This document shows, in pieces, positions 31,988 to 39,207 of a DNA stretch of 64,000 bases. Made by a program: the position numbers and the translations under genes. Under the pieces are notes generated by a model that searched no databases, was not told where the DNA came from, and saw only the letters and a list, made by a program, of their open reading frames with translations. The stretch's first letter is position 1, and each line of letters begins with the position of its first letter. The DNA comes from Verrucomicrobiota bacterium. Its GTDB lineage: Bacteria > Verrucomicrobiota > Verrucomicrobiia > Opitutales > Opitutaceae. The DNA lies in contig JAEZUE010000067.1 in assembly GCA_023443455.1 (NCBI GenBank), forward strand, positions 1 to 64,000, written 5' to 3'.

Positions 31988-33229
31988 TCAGGGCGCCGGC
32001 GTCTCGACGAGCTGATCCCAGCGGATCAGCGAGTGCCTGAGGTGGTCGACGATGCGGGGATCGGGGAGATTGTACGTGTGGTACTCCATCGGGCCGGTGT
32101 AGCCGGCGTCGGCGAGGGCCTGGAGGAAGGGGCGTACGTCGTAGGTGCCCTGGTTGAGGGGCTCGATGCCGGAATCCCAGCCGGCGCGGTTTACGGTGTC
32201 GGCCTCGGCGCCGCTGATCGAGGCGAGGGTGCAGTAGGGCGCCACCGCTGCCACCACTTCGGCGATACGGGCGCCGTTGCGCGCCTTGAGTTCGTGGCAG
32301 AGGTGGACGGAGATGCTCACGCAGGCCTTCTCGGCGGCGGTGAGGTCGGGATCGGCGCGGAGGCGGAGCAGGAGCGCGAGCGATTCCTCGGCGGTGACGA
32401 AGGTCGTGCCCTGGTGCGGGTAGAGCACGAGCTCGGCGCCTTCGGCGGCGCAGTGCTGCGCGGTGGTCTTGATGTTCGCGTAGGCAATCTCGACGTTGGC
32501 GGCGGTCCTGGTGCCGGCGACGACCATCCAGATCGCCATGTCCATGCGGGCGGCCTGGGCGAGGCGCTTGTCGATCGCCGCCCAGTCGAAGGTGTCGGTG
32601 ACGCTGGTCCACCAGAGCGCGCTGTAGATGCGGAAGCGGCCGGAGGCGACCTCCGGGTGGTCCGCGAAGGCCTTGAGGGCTGCTTCCGATCCGAAGGAGG
32701 CGAGGCCGTAGCCGGTGTAACCGGCGTCTTGGCACATGGAAATCTGCACGGCGGTGGAGAAGCCGAAACTCGAGTTGCTGAGGCAGAGGCCGAAGGGCAC
32801 GAAATGGCAACGCAGCGGAATCCGCGTGCCGGCGAACGGGTCGGTGCCGGCCAATGCCTCGTCGTGGTCGGTGAGGCCGTCGCCGTCGGAGTCGACGTCG
32901 AACGGGGCGACGCGCCAGAACTTGCGGACCTCGGGATCGGGCTTGGTCGGGTTGTTCGATGGCGGCACGTAGTGGCGTTTCACGAGCGGGTCGCAGTTGG
33001 CGTCGAGGCAGACGATCTCGGTGTGGTTGGTCCAGTTGGTCAGATCGGTGGAGCTCTCGACGCGGTAGTGCCGCAGCGGATCGCCCGGCCAGCGCAGGTA
33101 GATGTCGCCCTTCGTCGAGGCATGCAGATCGCCCGCATCGATGAAGAGTGCAGGAACGAAGGCGGGTGTGGCCGCGGGGCTCGGGAACGGGGCGAGCAGG
33201 ACGGCGGCGAGGAGCAGCGAGGGGCGCAT
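31988..33229 (-). CDS. Secreted TIM-barrel protein with calcium-type repeat
   Basis: The 413-residue protein has a signal peptide (1-20), a beta-rich segment around residues 45-105 (DIYLRWPGDPLRHYRVESSTDL, then FWRVAPFDVD) and a thrombospondin-type-3-like calcium site DVDSDGDGLTDHDE. A TIM barrel follows (about 150-410) that resembles sugar isomerases/epimerases of the AP-endonuclease-2 fold: AGYTGYGLASFG, VASGRFRIYSALWW, VLYPHQG, SVHLCHEL and GYTGPMEYHTY. It is the third and shortest of three related proteins in the block. Activity is unknown; glutamate and histidine positions in HLCHE are candidates for the metal site. Confidence 0.7.
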   Translation of the reverse strand: MRPSLLLAAVLLAPFPSPAATPAFVPALFIDAGDLHASTKGDIYLRWPGDPLRHYRVESSTDLTNWTNHTEIVCLDANCDPLVKRHYVPPSNNPTKPDPEVRKFWRVAPFDVDSDGDGLTDHDEALAGTDPFAGTRIPLRCHFVPFGLCLSNSSFGFSTAVQISMCQDAGYTGYGLASFGSEAALKAFADHPEVASGRFRIYSALWWTSVTDTFDWAAIDKRLAQAARMDMAIWMVVAGTRTAANVEIAYANIKTTAQHCAAEGAELVLYPHQGTTFVTAEESLALLLRLRADPDLTAAEKACVSISVHLCHELKARNGARIAEVVAAVAPYCTLASISGAEADTVNRAGWDSGIEPLNQGTYDVRPFLQALADAGYTGPMEYHTYNLPDPRIVDHLRHSLIRWDQLVETPAP

Positions 33230-33276
33230 GGGGAGATTGGTGATGGAGCAGGAGTAGGATCGGAGCGGGCGAATGA

Positions 33277-34605
33277 TCAGGGGCGATGGGCGGTGGGGGC
33301 GACGAGGGTGCGCCACTTCTGCATTGAGCGGGTGAGGTGGTCGGTCGCGGCGGGCGTGGCACCGGGGTCGCCGAGGTTGTAGGTCATGAGGGTCATCGGG
33401 CCGGTGTAGCCGGTATCGGTGAGAGCCTGGAGATACGGGCGGATGTCGTAGTCGCCGAGATCGAGCGGTTTGATTTGGCTGGCCCAGTTGTCGTTCTCGT
33501 TGACCGCGATGGTGGACCCGCTGACGGAGGCCAACGCGATGTCGTCCTTCACCGCGGCGACGACGGCGGCGATGCGCGCGCCGTTGCGGGCCATGATCTC
33601 GTGGCAAAGGTGGAGGGTGATCTTGATCGCGGGGCGGCCGACGCGGTCGCGCATGGCGAGAGCGGCTTCGGCATCGTCGAGCAACGCGCCTCCGTGCGGG
33701 TAGAGGACGAGTGGCACGCCGTGGGCGAGGCAGCGGTCGTGGACGGCGCGGATCGTGGCCGCACCGGTGGCGAGGGTGGCTTCCCAGCGGTTGCCGGAGT
33801 CGACGGCGAGCCAGAGGGCGGCGCGGAGCCGTGCGAGTTGGGTGAGCTGTGCTTCGAGGGTCGCGAGGGTGCCGCCGGAGATCGGTGTGTCGAAGTTCAC
33901 CCAGCGGAAACCGGCATGGATGCGGAAGTGGCCGGAGGCGACCTCGCTGTGGTCGGCGAAGTCGGCGAGGGTGTTCGGGTTGTCGGCGATGACAGCCATC
34001 CCCGTGAAGCCGCGGGACTGGCAACGGGCGATCTGCTGGGCCGCGGTGAGGTTGCCGCCGAAACAGATGCCAAAGGGCACGAAGTGGCTCTGAAGTGGTA
34101 TCGCGGGCACGGAGGGGTCGGAGCCGAGGCGGGCTTCCTCCCAGTCGTCGACGCCGTCGGAGTCGGTGTCGGCGTCGAGGGCGGTCACGCGCCAGAACTG
34201 CCGCGGTCGCGGGGTGGCGCCGGCGGCGCGGACCAGCCGAGGGCTCTGGGCGGCGGTGAGCAGCTCGGCGCCGAGCGTCCAGTTTGCGAGGTCGGTGCTG
34301 GAGTCGATGCGGTAGCGTTTGCCAGCGACACCGGACCAGCGCAGGCGGGTGTTGCCGGAGGCGTCGGTTTCGGGGGCGGACGCGACGAGCCGGCTGGCGG
34401 CGTCGAGCGGGTCGGTGCCGGCGAGGGACTCCTGGCGATTGGTGAAGCCGTCGCCGTCGGGGTCGGCGGTGGCGGCGCCGGCGGTAGGATAGGTTTCGCT
34501 CCAGATGTCGGACACGCCGTCGGCGTCGAAATCGACGGTGGCCTGGAGGGCAGTGGCGGTGGCCAGGGCGAAGGCCAGGGCGATGAAGCGAGCGAGCAGG
34601 CGCAT
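33277..34605 (-). CDS. Secreted TIM-barrel protein with calcium-type repeats
   Basis: This 442-residue relative of its two neighbours has a signal peptide (1-22) and two DxDxDG-type calcium motifs (DADGVSDIWSE, DPDGDGFTNRQE). A short beta domain (RLRWSGVAGKRYRIDSSTDL) and a third motif (DADTDSDGVDDWEE) precede the TIM barrel. The barrel has SRGFTGMAVIAD, EVASGHFRIHAGFRW, VLYPHGG, TLHLCHEIMARNGARI and GYTGPMTLMTYN. Its last codons (PTAHRP) are translated from a run of 7-base units. It probably works on extracellular sugars or cell-surface glycan. Confidence 0.72.
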   Translation of the reverse strand: MRLLARFIALAFALATATALQATVDFDADGVSDIWSETYPTAGAATADPDGDGFTNRQESLAGTDPLDAASRLVASAPETDASGNTRLRWSGVAGKRYRIDSSTDLANWTLGAELLTAAQSPRLVRAAGATPRPRQFWRVTALDADTDSDGVDDWEEARLGSDPSVPAIPLQSHFVPFGICFGGNLTAAQQIARCQSRGFTGMAVIADNPNTLADFADHSEVASGHFRIHAGFRWVNFDTPISGGTLATLEAQLTQLARLRAALWLAVDSGNRWEATLATGAATIRAVHDRCLAHGVPLVLYPHGGALLDDAEAALAMRDRVGRPAIKITLHLCHEIMARNGARIAAVVAAVKDDIALASVSGSTIAVNENDNWASQIKPLDLGDYDIRPYLQALTDTGYTGPMTLMTYNLGDPGATPAATDHLTRSMQKWRTLVAPTAHRP

Positions 34606-34714
34606 GGCTGCGGAGGCGGAGCGGAGGCCTGGGGCCGGAGGGCGGAAGGCGGAGGAGAGAACGAGGCGGAGAACGAGAACGATCGGAGCAGGGGCCGGAG
34701 ATGGTGGCGAAAGG
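34606..34714 (-). repeat. Purine-rich spacer repeated before secreted-protein genes, copy 1
   Basis: This spacer upstream of the TIM-barrel gene shares long stretches with 37640-37771: GGCTGCGGAGGCGGAGCGGA at the left and GAGAACGAGAACGATCGGAG followed by GGAGATGGTGGCGAAAGG at the right. The middle differs by insertions of AGGGGC-type words. The match indicates that gene and leader were duplicated together. Confidence 0.7.
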
Positions 34715-37639
34715 CTAAGGGGCGACGGTCACCCCCGGGATGTTGCCCGTGGGATTGAAGGGGGTGTTGGTCTTGCCGGGGTTGATCGGGCTGGCGGTGG
34801 CCGATGCTGGGAGGGTGTTGGCGCGCAGCAGAACTCCGGAGACGGCGAAGGGTTGGTTACTGCTTTGCCGGCCCTCGAGCACGATGGAGGTGAACTGGTT
34901 GTGCTCCACGAGCGCATCGGCGAACGGGCCGTCGAGGGTGCGCAGAAGGAAATCTGCGGGTTGGCCGGAGGAGTTGGTATTCCCGCGGAAGATGTGGGCG
35001 GCGCCGATCGTGCCGGTGTAGCCGATCGCGGGCGCGGTGACCTGGGATTTGAAGGTGAACAGGGGGCCGCGCTCGACGCGGTTGCCGAGGACCTGCAGAT
35101 GCCAGCCGGGCAGAGTACCCTGATAGTGGCGACCGGACCACGAGATGAGGGCGGACTTCGCACCGGCGACGCCGAGGCGGTTACCGGCCTTGATGCTGTC
35201 GAGGGAGAAGTAGTAGTCGGAGTTGAGCGGCTCCTCGGCGAAGTCGTTGTCGACCATGAGCACGCGGCCGAGAAAGTCGGAGAGCGCCACGGTGGAGGTG
35301 GAGTCGGGGGCGACAGCCCAGGGTCGATCGATCGTGATGGTGGCGGTGTCCGGAAGCGCGGAGGTGACGTGGCGCCACTGGCCCGCGCCGCGTCCGTCGA
35401 GGATCTGCAGGATGGCGCCGGCCCAGTCGGGGGGGGAGCCGGTCGGGGGCGTGTAGGTGCCGATGGTGCCGGCCAGTGTGACGGTGGTGCCGGCGACGCC
35501 GGTGACGGGGCCGCGGTAGCCGCCGATGCTGCCGTCGCCGGAGAAGCCGGCGTATTCCGGCACGGTGAACGTGTGGGGCTCTTCGCGGGTGCTCCGGTTG
35601 CCCGACCAGAGGAGGTCGCGGGCGTAACGTTTGCCGTGAAATACGGTGAAGAAGAAACCGGGGTTGGGGTTGGACAGCGCGGCCCAACCGTTGGATACGG
35701 GGTCGCCGAGGAGGTGAAGCGTGTTGCCGGTGAAGAGCAGGTTGTGTGAGCCGCTGCCGAGCCAGACGTTCATGCCGCGCCAATTCAGGGTTGAGCCGGT
35801 GAGCCGGAGGTAGGAGAGGGTGTCACGGCCGTACAGGCAGTAGACGGGGCTATCGAGGACGAGGTCGTCGAGCAGGGTGTTGGCGGTGCGGCGGAGGAAG
35901 AGCGCTGCCGGCGTGCCGCCCGAGCCGGACGGGGTGGGGATGAGCAACGTGGCGCGGCGGATCCAGCCTGGCTCGGCTGTGCTCATGCGCAGCACGAGAT
36001 TGCCGGTGAATGCCGCGCTGGATTCGAGCGTGATGTCTTCGATCGCGAAGGTGGCGAGCGCGGTCAGGGATTTGGGGGCGAGCGGCTCGCCGGCCACGAG
36101 CGGGTTGTAGTCGGCGAAGGGGGCGACGACGGCGGGCACCACGGACCAGCGGATGGTGGTGCGATCGCGCCCGGCGCCGACCAGCACGGAGCGCGCGGGC
36201 AGGAGGAGGCGGGTGGTGAGCGTGTAGGCGCCGGCTGGAACATAGATGCGGCCGCCCTGGTTGGCTTTGGCGCGGGCGAGGGCGGCGGCGAAGCGTGCGT
36301 CGTCGGAGGAGCCGGGCATCGTCGAGACGTTGAACACGGTGGTCGGCCAGGGCACGGCGGCGCGCACGGTGACAGTGTCGAGGGGCTGCTCGATGAACGT
36401 GGCGAACTTCACCCAACCGGCCGGGCCGCCGCAGCCGTTATGGAGATAGAGCTGGTAGTCGCCCTCGGCGAGATCGGCGGGGACGGTGTAGCGCAGGGCG
36501 TAGCCGGTGCTGGTGGTGAGGCGCGTGGGTTCGGTGAGTTCTGCGGAGACGGCGCCGTTGCGCACCAGGGCGGCGCGGGGCTTGAGGGAGGCGGGACCGA
36601 CGATCTCGAGGCAGGTGCCGGCGACGGTGAGCGTGCCGCCGGGCGTGGCGGTGTCGCCCTGGTCGCCCTGCACGAACCAGGGATCGGGGCGGTTGACGAG
36701 GTGCACGGGGCCGGTGGTGCCGGCTTCCTTCAGGCGCAGGGCGTAGATGCCTTGTGCCCATGAAACGGGCACTGTGACGGTGACGCTGCGCGGCGTGGCG
36801 GTGTGCGGGGTGAGGGCGGTCCAGCCAGTGGGTGCAGGGGCGGCGGCGAGCGGCGAGCCGGGGGCGGTGTCGGGCAGGCGGGCGAGTTCGGCTGTGGAGC
36901 CGAGGTCGGTGCCGGCGCAGGTGGCGAGAATGGTCTCGTTGGGCGCGACCGGTTGCGAGGCCCAGAAGACAATGGGGCCGCCCGAGACGGGGAGAGTGCG
37001 GAACTGCGGGTCGGTGCCGGCAGCGTATTCGCGGGAGTTGGAGAAGCCGTCGCCGTCGGAATCGGCGGAGGCGTCGGCGAGGGCGGGGTTGGTGCCGTAG
37101 GCAGCTTCCCAGAGGTCGGGCAGGCCGTCGGCGTCGGAGTCCTTGAGGGCGGGCGAGGTGCCCAGGACGAACTCCTCCCAATCCGAGAGGCCGTCGTTGT
37201 CGGGATCGGTGTCGAGGGGCTGGACGCGCCAGAATTGGGCGGTCGCGTTGGCGGCACCGGTCGTGATCACTGGCTTGCTGAGTTCGCCGCCAGTCCCGGT
37301 GAAGGTGCCGGCCTCGCTCCAGGTTTTCAGGTCGGCCGAGGATTGGACGGTGTAGCGTTTGGAGGCGACGCTGGGCCAGGTGAGCGTAAACTCGCCCGGC
37401 TGAGTTTGGCGGAGGTGCGCGGTGGGGCGGTCGGAGGGCTCGAGCGGGTCGGTGCCGGCCCGGGCTTCGTCGGCGTTGGAGAAACCGTCGCCGTCGGGGT
37501 CTTCGCCGGCAGCTCCAGAATTGGGATATGCAGCCTGCCAGACGTCGGAGAGGAGGTCGTGGTTTGTGTCGAGGATGGCGCGGGCAGACGGAACAGCGAG
37601 GAGGACAAGGCCGAGGAGCGAAAGGGGGTGTGGGCGCAT
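34715..37639 (-). CDS. Secreted right-handed beta-helix (pectate-lyase-like) protein
   Basis: This 974-residue secreted protein has a signal peptide (1-21) and three DxDxDG calcium motifs (DTNHDLLSDVW, DPDGDGFSNADE, DTDPDNDGLSDWEE) plus further copies near 170-210. A beta-sandwich region (about 240-440) precedes a beta-helix domain from about 450, starting RFAAALARAKANQGGRIYVPAGAYTLT, the Pectate_lyase_3 pattern, followed by rungs of 20-25 residues. It should bind or cut an extracellular polysaccharide. It is a close paralogue of the 1007-residue protein at 39208-42231. Catalytic residues cannot be assigned by eye. Confidence 0.78.
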   Translation of the reverse strand: MRPHPLSLLGLVLLAVPSARAILDTNHDLLSDVWQAAYPNSGAAGEDPDGDGFSNADEARAGTDPLEPSDRPTAHLRQTQPGEFTLTWPSVASKRYTVQSSADLKTWSEAGTFTGTGGELSKPVITTGAANATAQFWRVQPLDTDPDNDGLSDWEEFVLGTSPALKDSDADGLPDLWEAAYGTNPALADASADSDGDGFSNSREYAAGTDPQFRTLPVSGGPIVFWASQPVAPNETILATCAGTDLGSTAELARLPDTAPGSPLAAAPAPTGWTALTPHTATPRSVTVTVPVSWAQGIYALRLKEAGTTGPVHLVNRPDPWFVQGDQGDTATPGGTLTVAGTCLEIVGPASLKPRAALVRNGAVSAELTEPTRLTTSTGYALRYTVPADLAEGDYQLYLHNGCGGPAGWVKFATFIEQPLDTVTVRAAVPWPTTVFNVSTMPGSSDDARFAAALARAKANQGGRIYVPAGAYTLTTRLLLPARSVLVGAGRDRTTIRWSVVPAVVAPFADYNPLVAGEPLAPKSLTALATFAIEDITLESSAAFTGNLVLRMSTAEPGWIRRATLLIPTPSGSGGTPAALFLRRTANTLLDDLVLDSPVYCLYGRDTLSYLRLTGSTLNWRGMNVWLGSGSHNLLFTGNTLHLLGDPVSNGWAALSNPNPGFFFTVFHGKRYARDLLWSGNRSTREEPHTFTVPEYAGFSGDGSIGGYRGPVTGVAGTTVTLAGTIGTYTPPTGSPPDWAGAILQILDGRGAGQWRHVTSALPDTATITIDRPWAVAPDSTSTVALSDFLGRVLMVDNDFAEEPLNSDYYFSLDSIKAGNRLGVAGAKSALISWSGRHYQGTLPGWHLQVLGNRVERGPLFTFKSQVTAPAIGYTGTIGAAHIFRGNTNSSGQPADFLLRTLDGPFADALVEHNQFTSIVLEGRQSSNQPFAVSGVLLRANTLPASATASPINPGKTNTPFNPTGNIPGVTVAP

Positions 37640-37771
37640 GGCTGCGGAGGCGGAGCGGACGGCTGAGGACGGAAGGCGGAGGAGAGAATGAGAACGAGTA
37701 GGAGAACGAGAACGATCGGAGCAGGGGCAGGGGCCGGAGCAGGGGGAGGAGATGGTGGCGAAAGGCTTCTG
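37640..37771 (-). repeat. Purine-rich spacer repeated before secreted-protein genes, copy 2
   Basis: It matches 34606-34714 closely at both ends, with extra AGGGGC-type units in the middle. On the minus strand the sequence is pyrimidine-rich (GTTCTC words) before the ATG. Confidence 0.7.
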
Positions 37772-39091
37772 CTACGGGGCGGGCGGCGGGGCGACGAGTT
37801 GGCGCCACTTCCTCATCGAGCGGGCCAGGTGGGTGTTCGGGTCGGTCGGCGAGGGGACGGGCAAACCCCAGGTGAGGAGCGAGACAGGTTGGGTGAAGCC
37901 CTGGTCGGAGAGGATCTTGAGGAAAGGTGCGACGTCATAGGTGCCGTCGCCGAGAGCCTTGATGGCACCGGTGTTGGAAGTGTCGGTACCGTAGACGACG
38001 ACATCCGAGGTGGCGGCTTTGACGGCGGTGGCGGTGGCGGCGAGGACGGAGCCCTTGCCGGCGTTCAGCTCGTGGTAGAGGCCGAAGGTCATCTTCACGT
38101 TCGGGTAGCCGGCGGCAGTGAGCTGCGCGAGGACCTCGAGGCCGTCGGAGGCGGCGGGCCAGACGCAGCCGGCGTGCGGGTAGACGACGAAGGGCACGCC
38201 CTTGGCCTGGCAGCGGTTGGCGAAGCGTTTGTAGCGTTCGATGCCCTTGGTGCGGTTGGCTGGGGTGTTGTCGGCGGCGATGGTGATCCAGATTCTGGTT
38301 CCCATGAGCTTCGCCTGGTCGAGACAACGATCGAACCAGGCCTCGTCGAGGGTGTCGGTGAGATTGTGCCACCAGTAGGCGGCATGGACGCGGAAGCGGC
38401 CGGCCTTCACGTCGGGCAATGCCGCGAACGCCGCGAGCGACTCGGGGTTGAAGCCGTCGAGGACGATCCCGGTGTAGCCGAACGTCTGGCACACGCCGAC
38501 CTGGGCGGCGGGCGTGAGGCCGCCCATGCAGTTGCCGTTGGCGAAAACGTAGAAGGGCGTGTGGAGCGGGAGCTGGGCGACGGCGGGGCTGCCGCCGAAC
38601 TGGTGCTCCTCCCAGTCGCTGTAGCCGTCGGCGTCGGTGTCGATATCCGAGACGGCGATGCGCCAGAAACGGCGGGTCTCGGCGGCGCCGGAGTTGGCCG
38701 GGCGGACGATCGCGGCGAGATCGCCGTCGGCGTCGGGTGCGAGCGCGGAGCCTTCGGCTGACCAGGTGGCAAGATCGGTAGAGGATTCGATCTGGTAACG
38801 TTTGACGCGCAGGCCGGGCCAGCGGACGACGAGATTGCCGGAGCCGTCGGTCACGGGATTGGCGGCGAGCACGCTGGCGGCGGAGAAGGGGCTGGTGCCG
38901 GCGAGGGACTCGGCGAGATTGTCGGCGCCGTCGCCGTCGGGATCGGCGGTGGCGGCGCCGGCGGCGGGGAACACGGTGCGCCAGACATCGGATACGCCGT
39001 CGCGGTCGAGGTCGACAGCGGCGCGGAGCGGTGCGGCGGCCAGGACGGCGGAGACGAGGAGAGAGGCGAGGCGGCCGAGGGGGAGGTGCAT
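37772..39091 (-). CDS. Secreted TIM-barrel protein with calcium-type repeats
   Basis: The 439-residue protein starts MHLPLGRLASLLVSAVLAAAP (signal peptide) and has calcium motifs DLDRDGVSDVW, DPDGDGADNLAE and DIDTDADGYSDWEE. The TIM barrel shows FGYTGIVLDGF, DVKAGRFRVHAAYWWHNLTD, VVYPHAGC, TFGLYHELNAGKGS and SDQGFTQPVSLLTW. The HELN motif replaces the HE-IMARN of its paralogues, so the active site may differ. The frame extends 11 codons upstream to 39124 through repeat DNA, so the ATG at 39091 is preferred. Confidence 0.72.
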   Translation of the reverse strand: MHLPLGRLASLLVSAVLAAAPLRAAVDLDRDGVSDVWRTVFPAAGAATADPDGDGADNLAESLAGTSPFSAASVLAANPVTDGSGNLVVRWPGLRVKRYQIESSTDLATWSAEGSALAPDADGDLAAIVRPANSGAAETRRFWRIAVSDIDTDADGYSDWEEHQFGGSPAVAQLPLHTPFYVFANGNCMGGLTPAAQVGVCQTFGYTGIVLDGFNPESLAAFAALPDVKAGRFRVHAAYWWHNLTDTLDEAWFDRCLDQAKLMGTRIWITIAADNTPANRTKGIERYKRFANRCQAKGVPFVVYPHAGCVWPAASDGLEVLAQLTAAGYPNVKMTFGLYHELNAGKGSVLAATATAVKAATSDVVVYGTDTSNTGAIKALGDGTYDVAPFLKILSDQGFTQPVSLLTWGLPVPSPTDPNTHLARSMRKWRQLVAPPPAP

Positions 39092-39104
39092 GGGGCGGAT
39101 GTGC

Positions 39105-39160
39105 GGAATTCGAACGTTGAACACGGAGCTTCGAACACGGAACGCTGAACGGGAGTTGGG
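39105..39160. repeat. 7-base array (GAACNNN family), copy 2
   Basis: Eight consecutive 7-base units start at 39105: GGAATTC, GAACGTT, GAACACG, GAGCTTC, GAACACG, GAACGCT, GAACGGG and AGTTGGG. The phase holds throughout. The same word family forms the array at 14905, 24 kb away. Confidence 0.8.
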
Positions 39161-39207
39161 AGCAGGAGGGCGGGCGGAGGAGGAGAACGATCGAGAGCAG
39201 GATTAGC

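Noticed and set aside
883..39160. CRISPR array interpretation of the 7-base arrays
   Set aside because: Units are 7 bases without spacers and no cas gene is present.
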